64,000 nt of DNA from Bin87 sp965217175. Lineage in GTDB: Bacteria > Chloroflexota > Dehalococcoidia > Lucifugimonadales > UBA3495. The notes beneath the pieces were generated by a model. That model searched no databases, was not told the DNA's origin, and saw only the letters and a program-made list of their open reading frames with translations. Below, one piece after another: positions 52,571 through 61,658 of this stretch. A program made the translations under genes and the position numbers. How positions within the stretch are numbered: position 1 is the stretch's first letter; each line of letters begins with the position of its first letter. Location: contig OZ244251.1 in NCBI GenBank assembly GCA_965217175.1, positions 434,001 through 498,000 on the forward strand. Reading direction: 5' to 3'.

Positions 52571-53047
52571 AGATCTCGTTGCGCCAGCTTCGTCGATAGT
52601 CAGAGTCGGGTTCTCTGTCGAACTCCGGCAGCAGTTTCGCAGACGGAGATAATCTAAGCAGCCGGGGCACACGTTTGGTTTCCGGAGAAGTGGCCGACGG
52701 CAAGCTTGATAGTCGGTATCATTGCTGTAATCGGTGTTCAGGTAGCTGGCGGCACGACATTAGACATCAACAGGGTCTCACCAGGGTCTCACCGGCGAGG
52801 TCTTTGGCAATGATTAGATAACGGCGCGTCTCGGGCCCTCAGCCCGAATCCACCGAAGGGATGTAACTGTGCTGTTCAGGCCAGGGATGAGAAGCCAGTG
52901 GCAGGGGCTGTAGGGTATTGATCCCGGTAGATGAGGATGTTGACGGCCTTTGATGGTGGCGGCGAGCGAAATCATCAGTGTAGATAGCGGCAGGGGACAT
53001 GCGGGGTCCGGCCTGGCGCAGACCTGCGACGCCTTTTTGCGGAGGGT
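52571..53047. other. gap with transposon debris, no gene seen
   Basis: About 480 bases. A doubled CAGGGTCTCAC at 52770-52790 is the only repeat I see. The right part (52840-53047, CCCGAATCCACCGAAGGGAT and beyond) is probably the non-coding end of the IS1380-type element that follows, and a similar CCAATCCACCGAAAAGATG occurs after the IS5 element at 56744. Confidence 0.45.
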
Positions 53048-54030
53048 TTAGACCGGGTGGGGGTGGCTAGGTAGGGAGTGGCGGGGCGCGCAAGCTGGCC
53101 AGAGCGCCGCTGAACTGGGTTTCCCAGGAGAAACCCTGTGGCAGATGCAGGATAAGGCGCCTTGCGGGTGAAACGCCCGGCCATGAAGAAGAAGCGTCGC
53201 CGCAGGGTTTTGGTGGTCGCCAGCGCCTCGCCGGGGCTGATCAGTCCAGCGGGCCAGGTTATGGGAGACGACCCCGTATCGAGTACGGGGCAGGCTCTGG
53301 GCGGCCAGCCAGGCCCCCCCTTCGGCAGGCTCAGGATTGGCGGGAAAACGGCCCGATGGCAGGTGGTTGAGCCCCGAGGCGTACTTGAGGTCACGGATGG
53401 TGTTCTCCACCTCTGCGTCATGGCGATGCTCGGCCTCCAGTTCCAGAGTGTCGCCCTCACGGTCAGTGAAGAGGGTGTGATGGCTGTGGGTGGAGAACAG
53501 CGCCGGCTGGCAACCGGGGGTCAGGCTTGACCCTGCGGACGATGAGCCGCCCCGGCTCGGAGTCGGGTTTGCTCTCGAAGGGTGTCTACGTGGTCTCGGG
53601 CACCTCTGCGTCGCCCGCCATCCAGCAGGGATGAGCGTCCAGTCCGTCTCGGTTGTGGCCTCGATCAGGTTGCGCTGACTTTGGTGCTGGCGGACGGTGA
53701 TGGAGAATCGGACGTCCATCTTGCCGCAAGCGCTGACGATGGCATGGGTGTAGAAGTCGCTGTAGGCCCGCACGGTGAGTGGTCCGGTGCCCCCGGCGTA
53801 GCGCACGCGCCCCACCGTCTCGCGCGGGCAGTGAGCGGCGCCACGAGCGGTGTCGGCTCGCCCCTGTCCCAATCGGGCCATCAACACGTCGCCGGTTACG
53901 GCGGCGATGGCGAGGAGCGGGTAACAGCCTCCCGCGCCGGCGTAGTTGTGGTGGCGGGCGCCCTCCTTGGCCGGTCAGGAGGTCGCGCAGATGGCGGAGT
54001 TCAAACCGATGGTCAACGGCCCACAACCAG
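53048..54030 (-). pseudogene. IS1380-family transposase, decayed
   Basis: Read on the minus strand: EGARHHNY ... YPLLAIAAVTGDVLMARLGQ, VRAYSDFYTHAIVSACGKMD, VRFSITVRQHQSQRNLIEA, LFTDREGDTLELEAEHRHDA, VENTIRDLKYASGLNHLPSG, HNLARWT. This is an IS1380-type DDE transposase. The catalytic Asp of the family's RADSGF motif is Tyr (RAYSDF). The frame shifts in the WTLIPAGW region, where the sensible sequence (CWMAGDAEVPETT) is in another frame. Two short in-frame insertions (PEPAEGG at about 53315-53335 and SLPRTRYGV at about 53268-53297) correspond to dispersed palindromes of this genome. The N-terminus is missing or unrecognisable. Confidence 0.75.
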
Positions 54031-55195
54031 ATCCCGCGCCAGCACACCAGTCCCGGTCCAAGAACGTTGGCCGGGTACTTATCAGCAGTTGATGCATTAC
54101 ATGACATACGCCCGAGGGGCGGGTTTGCCGATTGAATTCAACGAGGAGTAAACCCTTGGTAGGCGCGAATGGCGCGCCCACTCGCGAATGCTTCCTGGTC
54201 ACGCAACCGATACTCGTGGACCAGTGAACGAACGCATAGTTCGCTCATTCGTGCGGTCTCCGGGTCTGGGGTCAATGATGTCCCAACTCCGGGGCCATCC
54301 CATTACCTACGTGGAAAACCCATGCCCGCAGCACTGGTGTACCGGGTTCAGTGTCAGACGCATGTGTGCCGCCATCTCGGTCCCATCCATGACCTGCCTG
54401 ACGGCACGGTTCAGGGCCGACTCACGGAGGTCGTTGGATGAATCCATGGAGCCTACCCTGAATTTGCGACCGATCCTCAGGTTTCACGCGGAAGCCTTCC
54501 GGCACTTCGGAGGAAAAGCTCCGCAACTAGCCGGGAGATTGGGCAGGGGGCAGACCCATCACCAGCACTGCTCGCCCTTCTGCAAGGAGTGGGATACACG
54601 GCATGACGTTTAAGTAGCAGGTCGCCCTCCACGAGCCAATAGCCCACGTGCTCACCCCAACCCAGCCGGAGAGTCGTTGCCCCAAGGCACCGAAGGAGTT
54701 ACCGGAGCGATGGATACGTCGCAACGACAGGATTCCAACCATCCGTGGCCAAACCAATCGAGAAACGGGGTTTCCGCATGAGTAGTGGCCGATTTCAGTC
54801 CGCGGCTCCTATTGACCTTGGGACGCGAGGACGGCGCCAGTGATCAGAGCAAGTCGAAGGTAAGGTGTCCTATGCTGTCCGAAAATTTACATTAATTGTA
54901 GATTTTCGGGCTACATTTCCGACCCATTCAGGGATCCCATCAGAGCGGAGGATACACAATGACCCGATGCGTCGGCCTGCATAGTATCGCCGGGTAGGCG
55001 GAGGTAATCCGTTGCTGGATCGGTTTGGCGGGGAATCCATGAGCGGGCGCCTCACGGTCACCGGCCGGGCTTGCCGTAGGATTGGTACCGGCTCATTCGG
55101 CACGACGCGTCTGGGGTGCCGTTCAACACTCCCGGGTTGCGCATTTTGGGCCGGGGACTAGGAAAATCCTTGTGCTGCTACATCCCTTCGTTGGG
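54031..55195. other. gap with no recognised gene
   Basis: About 1.1 kb. Several open frames up to 189 codons exist, but none shows a domain, ribosome site or coding look. A hairpin CCGAAAAT ... ATTTTCGG (54879-54910) is the only clear structure. The sequence may be decayed island DNA. Confidence 0.45.
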
Positions 55196-55462
55196 TCAGC
55201 CCGTCGGGGTATCCTGTAGCAACCCGGCGTTGCTATCGGCCGTCGCCTCCGCTGACCTGAGTGCCATCTTCTCTGAGATGATCTCCTGCGCGCGTCGCAG
55301 CACCCGGCGGCGTCTCTCTACGGGCAACTCGTCGATCAATTGATCCAGCCTCGTCATGGTCCGGTTGGATATGTGCTCTGCGAATATCTCGTCGCTTTCC
55401 GCCATCACGCGGCGTCTGCTGACTTCCGGCAGTTCGTCCATTTTTTCCTGTAGCGTTTTCAT
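55196..55462 (-). CDS. small antitoxin-like protein with duplicated N-terminal motif
   Basis: 88 residues. Two similar segments: MKTLQEKMDELPEVSRRRVM AESDEIFAEH and MTRLDQLIDELPVERRRRVL RRAQEIISEKM. Each resembles the helical stretch that precedes the helix-turn-helix in Xre-type antitoxins, but no DNA-binding part follows. AAAGGTGG lies seven bases before ATG 55462, so translation is likely. It is the second of two small minus-strand genes (51-base gap) with no toxin next to them. Function unknown. Confidence 0.55.
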   Translation of the reverse strand: MKTLQEKMDELPEVSRRRVMAESDEIFAEHISNRTMTRLDQLIDELPVERRRRVLRRAQEIISEKMALRSAEATADSNAGLLQDTPTG

Positions 55463-55513
55463 GCAGATGCCACCTTTGTTAAGGGATATTGGGGTTCCGG
55501 CTTCCGGTTGCGG

Positions 55514-55720
55514 TCAGCCCAGGGAATATCGTCGAATGGGTAGCGCAGGATCGTGTGGCGTGAAATCAGGTTCGTGTTGTTGCGGGTCTTCGTCCGGGAT
55601 AACTGGGGAAGGTTCTGCCGGCGCGTCGTCCATCAACTCCAGCGCCAAGCGTCGTGCTCTGGCCAACCGCTCCGGCGACCAGTCCCGGATCAAATCTCTA
55701 AAGGGACGGCGTCCACTCAT
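55514..55720 (-). CDS. small antitoxin-like protein
   Basis: 68 residues beginning MSGRRPFRDLIRDWSPERLA then RARRLALELMDD, resembling the leading helices of Xre-type antitoxins, followed by an acidic, Pro-rich tail (EPSPVIPDEDPQQHEPDFTP). AGAGGATTCAAC precedes the ATG at 55720. It is upstream of a second small gene with related helices. The IS5-type element inserted about 150 bases away may have cut the rest of the locus. Confidence 0.5.
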   Translation of the reverse strand: MSGRRPFRDLIRDWSPERLARARRLALELMDDAPAEPSPVIPDEDPQQHEPDFTPHDPALPIRRYSLG

Positions 55721-55876
55721 GTTGAATCCTCTTTGTTACTTGATGTGTGTCTGCGGAATACCGATGGGTGGCCCTTCAAACCCTGACGGGCGATCAGACT
55801 AGCCACAGGAAGATGACCGGTAAGACCGCGCCGGCGTCGGGGACCGGGTACGGCGGCGAAGGTGCCTTGCTCCTAA

Positions 55877-56738
55877 GAGCCTGTCTACGATCTTTTCAGG
55901 ATTAGCACCATGAAGGCAAGCACCACCATTTGCAGGCTGGTATTGAGCTTTCTTTCGCAGTTCTTCCAGAGTCGGCGGCACTTTTCCAGCCAGGCGAAAG
56001 ACCGCTCCACCACCCATCGCTTCGGCAGCACCACGAAGGTGTGCAGTTCGTTGCGTTTCACTACTTCCACCGAGGCTCCCAACAGGCCTTGCACCGCAGT
56101 GGCAAAGGGCTTCCCGGTGTAACCCCCGTCCACCAGCACGTTCTGCACTTGACTGAGGCCGTCTCGGCGCCGGTCAAACATCGCCAAAGCCCCAGCCCGG
56201 TCGGTAACGTCGGCGGTAGTCACGTGTATCGCATGGGGCAATCCTTGCGTGTCCACCGCGATGTGACGCTTGATTCCCGACACCTTCTTGCCTGCGTCAT
56301 AGCCCTTGTGCCCGGCGGTGTCCGTGTTCTTGACGCTCTGGGAGTCCACGATGCAGAAGCTGGTCTGCTCTTTCCGTCCATTGCTTGGTCGGGCCGCGCC
56401 AACCGATTTTTTTTAGGACTTGCTCCAGAATGGAATCCTGACCTGGGCCAGGCCGCTCGCTCCATTGCCGGAAATACTTGTAGCAAGTGCGCCAATTGGA
56501 GAAGTCCGCAGGCAGCATTCGCCACTGGCACCCGCTTTTCAGGAGGTACAGTACGCCGCAGAAAACGTCATACAAGTCCACGGTGCGGGGCTTGGTCCGG
56601 CGTCGGGCCGACTCCAACGTCGGCAGAATCCGGACGAATTGCTCCCGGCTAATGTCGCTGGGATAGGAATGAGACATGATTACCCCTCCCCTGGTGATAG
56701 TCTCAACTTAACCTATTTCAGAGATCGTAGACAGGTTC
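55877..56738. mobile_element. IS5-family insertion sequence (IS427-like)
   Basis: 862 bases bounded by inverted repeats GAGCCTGTCTACGATCT (55877-55893) and, reversed, GAACCTGTCTACGATCT (56722-56738), 16 of 17 bases alike. TAA flanks both ends (55874-55876 and 56739-56741), consistent with the 3-bp TNA target duplication of this group. The interior is filled by a frameshifted transposase gene. Confidence 0.9.
55885..56677 (-). pseudogene. IS5-family DDE transposase, frame split at an A8 run
   Basis: The first frame begins MSHSYPSDISREQFVRILPT (ATG 56677, GAGGGG upstream) and carries the DUF4096-like N-terminal domain (LYLLKSGCQWRMLPADFSNW). The second frame carries the catalytic part: FCIVDSQSVKNTDTAGHKGY, NVLVDGGYTGKPF, and VVERSFAWLEKCRRLWKNCE (D, D and E). 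The join lies at a run of eight T on the plus strand (56407-56414, A8 in the gene). One A fewer would give VLKKSVGAARPSNGRKEQTS, as in uninterrupted relatives. Slippage on the homopolymer could restore some full-length enzyme; a simple mutation or read error is also possible. Confidence 0.85.
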
Positions 56739-56877
56739 TAAGCCCCAATCCACCGAAAAGATGAGTGTCGCGGCGGGTTGAATGGGTAAGAAAATGCTCC
56801 AGTGTTCGGGGATAACGGTTTTCGAGACAGAAGACCGATCCCAAACCAGGAGCACCCAATAGCAACTGTCTTGAAAG

Positions 56878-57175
56878 TCAACAGGCATGAGCGACGACTG
56901 GCTGAGTCATATCGCGCCAAGGGTAGCCATGTTTGAGCATGGCGTTGAGCATAACCAGCAGTTTGCGCATGGACGCGACCAGCGCCACCTTTTTCGGCTT
57001 ACCTGCTGCCAGCAGCCTCGGGTAGAAGTCCCGGATAGCAGGGTTGTGGCGGCTGGCTACCAACGCTCCCATGTAGAGGACGGCCCGCACCCGGGAGCGT
57101 CCGCCCCAGACGGCGCGTTTGCCCCGCAGGGTGCCGCTGTCGCGGTTGTAGGGAGCCACGCCGACTAGAGCCTGT
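56878..57175 (-). pseudogene. IS110-family transposase, C-terminal fragment
   Basis: GVAPYNRDSGTLRGKRAVWG, then RVRAVLYMGALVASRHNP, LLAAGKPKKVALVASMRKLL and MLNAMLK form the conserved C-terminal (Transposase_20) part of IS110-type recombinases. The upstream RuvC-like catalytic domain is missing; the coding sequence breaks off at about 57175 where a GCCTGTGGACAAATTGAGC end-like sequence begins. Confidence 0.85.
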
Positions 57176-57490
57176 GGACAAATTGAGCACGAACCCGGAA
57201 ACAGGAACTTCGCACTGAATTTCCATCAGTTTGGATGTGATGGGCCGCCGCTTTGGATACGGCGGTCCGGCCTTGGGCCGTGGACCCTGTTTCGGTAGGA
57301 ACTCGTCGCAGTGCCTTCCAACTTGAGCACTCTGTGCTTTAAGCCGAGCGATAACTGGCCGGGTGCTCTGCCACCCGGTGGGGGCGGTCAGTACGTCCGG
57401 TGTGACTGGTTTGCCATTCGCAGTGCCGGAGGTGCGCCCGGTGGCAGCTGATGAGGGCGGCGACTCAATCGGTGCCGGAGTAGGTGGCGG
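57176..57490. other. gap between IS debris and the 57.5-kb module
   Basis: About 315 bases. A hairpin-like GGCGGTCCGGCCTTGGGCC around 57262 is the only structure; no gene seen. It lies downstream of the minus-strand module at 57.5-58.2 kb and could hold its terminator. Confidence 0.4.
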
Positions 57491-57724
57491 TTATGCTGTT
57501 TGCCGGGCGTCGGTTACGTCGGGGCGCGGCCTCGATTCCCATTCTTGGAGTTCCTCTCGAAGCTCTTGCAAAATACTTTGGGTAGCGTCCATCTTGGCTT
57601 GGCGTATAGTGGGGTTCTCGCCTGGGATGCTGTGTGCCTCTCCGCTTTCCATACGCTTGACCAGTTGAGAGAATGTCTTCTCTTTCTCCTGGGTGACCCG
57701 GTATTGTTCTTCATTTTCAATCAT
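57491..57724 (-). CDS. small helical protein, probable partner of the DUF6932 gene
   Basis: 77 residues, strongly helical and charged: MIENEEQYRVTQEKEKTFSQ, LVKRMESGEAHSIPGE and AKMDATQSILQELREELQEWE. The start matches the N-terminal piece of a family of antitoxin-like regulators (MIxNERQYRVTK). The ATG overlaps the stop of the DUF6932 gene by four bases, so the two are co-translated. No helix-turn-helix is visible. Confidence 0.62.
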   Translation of the reverse strand: MIENEEQYRVTQEKEKTFSQLVKRMESGEAHSIPGENPTIRQAKMDATQSILQELREELQEWESRPRPDVTDARQTA

Positions 57725-58158
57725 GGGAGAGTCCTCAGGTCGATGGCGATTATTCCTTTGGGTATGGCTTGCTGGTCGGTTTGGAAAAAATCCAGGAAGG
57801 TTCTGCCTTGGTCGTCGGCTTCCCAGTCGGCGGGGAACAGTTCGCCGCCGAAAGCGAGTTTCTGCGCTTGACGGCGATTGCTGAAGTCGAGCAGTGTTGT
57901 GTTCAGCAGTTGAGGATCAACGTCAGCGGTTTCCCATGCGACATCGAAATCTCCGGGGAGTTCCTTATTGGTGGCGAAGCTTCCGTCGAGATAGATTTTG
58001 CGGCACCCTGATTGTCTCAGGTTTTCCAGAGCTTGGAGCAAGCCTTGTAGTAGCGTCCTTCGGTGCGGATTGGTTCCCAGGCGTTGGGTCGCTTGTTGCC
58101 AGGTGGCTTCGTGAATTCCCGCCGGCAGATAGCCGTTGGGCTGGAATGGCGGTATCAT
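57721..58158 (-). CDS. DUF6932 nucleotidyltransferase-like protein
   Basis: 145 residues. MIPPFQPNGYLPAGIHEATW is the usual start of this family; IYLDGSFATNKELPGDFDVA fits a nucleotidyltransferase-fold core (GSxxT...xDxDV, with GDFDVAWE as the acidic pair). These are widespread in toxin-antitoxin-like modules. ATG 58158 is preferred; an ATG 16 codons upstream lacks a ribosome site. It overlaps the small helical gene downstream. Confidence 0.72.
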   Translation of the reverse strand: MIPPFQPNGYLPAGIHEATWQQATQRLGTNPHRRTLLQGLLQALENLRQSGCRKIYLDGSFATNKELPGDFDVAWETADVDPQLLNTTLLDFSNRRQAQKLAFGGELFPADWEADDQGRTFLDFFQTDQQAIPKGIIAIDLRTLP

Positions 58159-58348
58159 GTCTTTCGGCTCCGCGCCGCCGTCCTGTCGGGATTCTATGCC
58201 GTTCATCGGCGCGACGCAACGTACGGCGTGAGTTCTGTGGGTTTGCGCTCCTTGTCGTTCTTTGGCAGCAATTTGTCCACACGCTCTAGGCAGGTACTGC
58301 CCAGCTTCCCGTCGGCGAGCAGCATCTTGCAGATGTAGTAGCTGGGGA

Positions 58349-59122
58349 CTAATCCGTTTGCAAAGGAACCTGCACTACGCGCAGCAGCGCTCGCATCTTG
58401 TTAGATGCGATGGGCATTGGCAAATCCAGCTGGCCGGGGATTTCGTTCCCGATGCTGCGCAGGTAGCTTGAAATTGAAAAGACCCAAAGTTCGGTGAACT
58501 TTGGGTTGATTATCCAACTGCGCGGCTTTCGGAACGCGAATCGGTACGTGACATCCGTCACTTTGAACAGGTGACCGCCTTCGACTTGGTCCTGCCTCTG
58601 GGAGTGGTCTTTCGGACCGATGGGCTGCCAGTAGATCAGGAGCGGCACGAGGCGCCTGTCCTCTGTGCCTGCGGGCCGTTTCATCGGCACCAGTACTTTG
58701 GCCATTGGTTGGTCTCTCAGGGTGTTCGTTTCCGAGTTCCACTGGCCGTGCCAGTTTTCCTGCTCGTGGTCCGTCATCTCTTCCGGAGACGCATTGAGCA
58801 TTATTCTCTTGTGCCCGGTGGAGAAGGCCGACACGCTTTTGATCTCAGTTTGGAAGAGGACCTTTTGGCCGCAGGCCAGGTCGGCTTCTATCCATCGGTC
58901 TAGCCAGGGGCCCTTTTTCCGGCCCGTGACGACCGGCTCGTTTCGTATGGCGACGTGTTCGACTCCGTTGTGGTGCAGGCAATGTTCTAGGGTCGCAGCG
59001 GCGAGATCCTCGAAGATCATGCCGACAACTCCGGCAGAGTGCCTGTCTGCCCAACAAGGTTTTTCATCGAAAAATGACAGGATTTCGTTGACGTTGATCA
59101 GCAGAGATGATTCTGTTGGCAT
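58349..59122 (-). CDS. putative PD-(D/E)XK nuclease-like protein of unknown function
   Basis: 257 residues. The central WIEADLACGQKVLFQTEIKSVSAF fits a D...(E)xK nuclease core (positions about 95-118, acidic residue then TEIKS). The rest is not recognised; the C-terminus is rich in Trp and aromatic residues (SWIINPKFTELWVFSISSYL). AGGAG precedes ATG 59122. It lies between the DUF6932 module and a Zn-ribbon regulator on the same strand. The function is unknown; a DNA-processing or defence role is a guess from the motif. Confidence 0.5.
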   Translation of the reverse strand: MPTESSLLINVNEILSFFDEKPCWADRHSAGVVGMIFEDLAAATLEHCLHHNGVEHVAIRNEPVVTGRKKGPWLDRWIEADLACGQKVLFQTEIKSVSAFSTGHKRIMLNASPEEMTDHEQENWHGQWNSETNTLRDQPMAKVLVPMKRPAGTEDRRLVPLLIYWQPIGPKDHSQRQDQVEGGHLFKVTDVTYRFAFRKPRSWIINPKFTELWVFSISSYLRSIGNEIPGQLDLPMPIASNKMRALLRVVQVPLQTD

Positions 59123-59343
59123 GACGGACTCCTGTTCTGGTTGGTGTCAGGCTGGAATGATTGCACTCCTGCCGGTGATACGGCAATGGGCTGGTCTATG
59201 TTACGCCACCAGATTGTCGGAGCGGTCTGGCACCAGTTCCAATCGGGTGGATTCCCCGTCGGCGGCACGTGCTTACAGGGGTGGTGGTCGTGGTCTGGAT
59301 GTAACAGCGGTGCCGTCGTGCCCGTTCAACTGGTCCGATGGCC

Positions 59344-59769
59344 TCATCCGGCGCGGCGTCGCTGGCGGCGGCCTTGGCCGTCGATCTCCTGACATTCCTG
59401 GCACTGGTCTGCAAGCTTCCCGTCAGGCAGCAGCATCTTGTCGTTGCCGCACTCGCAGGTCCGTTCCAGAATCTCGAGTGCCCGGTCGAATTCGCGGTTC
59501 CGGTTGTTGTCCGGATTGCAGTGCTCGTCGACTAGTTCTTTGTACAGTTCGGTGAATCTGGCGTAGGCGGTTGACGGTTGGCCGGCTTCTACATCAGCCC
59601 GGCCGTGGCTGGCCCAGTTGGATATGGTGTGGTATTGGACGTTGCCGCCGTATTGCTCGGCCTTACGGGCGACGTCTCGGTACGTTCCGTCGCTTTCTGG
59701 GATTGCTCTAATTACTGCCACGATGTTTTCGGCGGTGAACAGTCCGACGCCTCGTGTTGTGTTCGGCAT
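59344..59769 (-). CDS. hypothetical protein with HTH-like start and Cys4 site
   Basis: 141 residues. The N-terminal half (FTAENIVAVIRAIPESDGTY RDVARKAEQYGG, then YHTISNWASHGRADVEAG) resembles a phage-type helix-turn-helix with a recognition helix at TISNWASHG. Two CxC/CxxC pairs in CECGNDKMLLPDGKLADQCQ plus EC form a zinc ribbon. It looks like a small DNA-binding regulator of a mobile element. GGAG lies before ATG 59769. The next gene upstream on the strand is the GIY-YIG-like one. Confidence 0.6.
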   Translation of the reverse strand: MPNTTRGVGLFTAENIVAVIRAIPESDGTYRDVARKAEQYGGNVQYHTISNWASHGRADVEAGQPSTAYARFTELYKELVDEHCNPDNNRNREFDRALEILERTCECGNDKMLLPDGKLADQCQECQEIDGQGRRQRRRAG

Positions 59770-60138
59770 GGTGGTCTCCGGTGCTGCTGGAGTTCGTCTG
59801 CTTCGTGTTGGCGGGTGCGTTCAGGGCGGCGCCGTCGAGCTGTCGCGCCCTCTGGGCCCTTGGTGTGCAAAGCTGGTAAGCAACGTGCTCTGGCGGGCTG
59901 TTTGGCTGCTGTGCGGTTCTTTAGGGGCAACAAAAAGAGCGGCTCGAATGAGCCGCCCAGCGTGGGTCGTTTTTGCCCTGCCGTCGGTTAGTGGCGGCTC
60001 AGGCACTGTAGAAGGGCTGAGTTCCGCCGTAGATAGCCACCCAGTTCGTTTGAATGGTGCTGGGGTACTTCCCTGCTCTTTTGTTACTTGAGGGCGCCCT
60101 CGACCATTTTTACAACGGCTCTTGCCGGTGGGGTTGTT

Positions 60139-60549
60139 TCAGCGGCCGAGGGTTCGGCAGTTGGGAGACTGAACGGTGGTGCCAAAGCCGCGGTGGAACT
60201 CCTCAGGCGCCTGGGCTACCATGATGTCCCGGAGTTCCTTGGCGTCTTGGTCGTCTAGGTTTGATTCGATGCACCGGACCACGTAGGGGACGGTGCGGGC
60301 GTGCTGCTTGATGAAGAGGGTGGGGCCCTCTCCGCCTACATCGGCGGAGAGGGTAGCGACCCGGTAGGCGATGTACTCTTTCGTGTAGCCGAAGTACTTG
60401 CAGCCGTCGTAGTACTCGATGACGAAGACGGTGTTGAGACCTTCCTCGCCGGGGAGCCGGCGTGTCTCGTCGTCCCACCAGTCCCTTGCGAACTGGACGC
60501 GTTCTTTGAGGTCGTCGGGGATGTTGCTGAGGTCGACTCTTTGGGTCAT
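60139..60549 (-). CDS. GIY-YIG-like small protein
   Basis: 136 residues. VFVIEYYDGCKYFGYTKEYI then AYRVATL resembles the VYVIxxxDGxxYVGxT(K) start of GIY-YIG nucleases, with Tyr and Gly positions kept but the catalytic Arg/Glu set not certain. It has an acidic N-terminus (DLSNIPDDLKERVQFARDWW) and a basic C-terminus. GGAG precedes ATG 60549. Possibly a small endonuclease or a DNA-binding relative of the family; other islands carry similar genes of unknown role. Confidence 0.5.
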   Translation of the reverse strand: MTQRVDLSNIPDDLKERVQFARDWWDDETRRLPGEEGLNTVFVIEYYDGCKYFGYTKEYIAYRVATLSADVGGEGPTLFIKQHARTVPYVVRCIESNLDDQDAKELRDIMVAQAPEEFHRGFGTTVQSPNCRTLGR

Positions 60550-60790
60550 GTCGAGTGCTCCGTAGGGTTGGTTTGGGAGATGACTGCGTGGATGGCCCGG
60601 CAGGTTTCGGCATCGTATTTTATCAATGGATAATTCGCTGAGTCCTTACCGGTTGAAACGAGAAAATTGCGAAACTTGAAGATCATCTGCACTGCGACTG
60701 AAGGCGGCGCCGAATCAGGGCGCCGGTTGGACTGGCGCTCCCCCACGTCGCTAGAATGCACCAGCATCACATTCACCAATGAGGCAACCC

Positions 60791-61480
60791 ATGACGACGC
60801 CCCACGCTGCCGAAGAATTCATGCGCTCGCTGGACCAACATCCAGAGATCGAACAAGAACTGCGCCGGCGCCTGCTCACCCAAGAACTCCTCGACCTTCC
60901 CAACACGGTCGGGAAACTCGCAACCGCCATCTCGGAAATGCGGTAAATCTTCGACCGCCGCCTCACGTCGCTCGAGTCCCAGCAGTCGTAAAACACCGAA
61001 CAGCTGAACTCCATCCAGCAGACGCTCAACACTCTCGACGGCAGGGTCGCCAACATCACGGGCTCCGACTACGAACGCAGAGCAACCCGCCGTGTGCCGA
61101 GCTTGCTCTCACGCTACCTGCGTCTCAGCCGAATCCAAACGCTCCACTCACCTCTGCAGGAAACCGCGCCATTCCTGGTCGAGATGATCAACAAAGCCCT
61201 GACGGCCCACGACATCACGGACATCGAGGCGGATGACCTTGAACAAGCCGACATCATAGTCTCGGCAAACAACGGCGCTGGCGACCGTACATACCTCGTC
61301 GCCGAGGCTTCCGTAACCATCGACGACACCGACATAGACCGCGCCCATAGGCGAGCAGGGATACTACAAAGCTTCGCCGGAAGGCCGGTCATTCCAGCCG
61401 TCATCGGAGCCACCGCATCGGACGCCACCCGCCAACGAGCTACTGACGCCAACGTCCACATCCTGACCCTGCAACCATAA
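60791..61480 (+). pseudogene. DUF3782/PD-(D/E)XK-like protein, interrupted by two TAA codons
   Basis: In one frame from ATG 60791: MTTPHAAEEFMRSLDQHPEI, LLTQELLDLPNTVGKLATAI, EMR, TAA (60944-60946), IFDRRLTSLESQQS, TAA (60989-60991), NTEQLNSIQQTLNTLDGRVA, DYERRATRRVPSLLSRYLRL, DDLEQADIIVSANNGAGDRT YLVAEASVTIDD. This is the coiled-coil plus nuclease-like fold of the DUF3782 group (helical N-terminus, coiled coil, core with E-A-D...EAS). Both stops lie in the coiled coil where Gln (CAA) would fit. It reads opposite to its neighbours. The uninterrupted remainder (from about 60992) could start internally. Confidence 0.6.
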
Positions 61481-61658
61481 GGACACACCAACCCGGTCGC
61501 TGACAGAGTTTCGCAATTTTCTCCTCAGCGAGTCTTGGGTGCCTTCTGTGCCTTTGGGCTGGAACCGAGCCTACAGTGGGGTGCGGTTCACAAAAGCCGA
61601 GGCCGACGGAACAGCATTCCGACGGCCTCGGCTTGTCTTACTCTGGCTGGTGAGGTTG

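Noticed and set aside
54188..54613. 141-codon frame on the plus strand in the island gap
   Set aside because: No domain, weak start and a composition unlike neighbouring genes.
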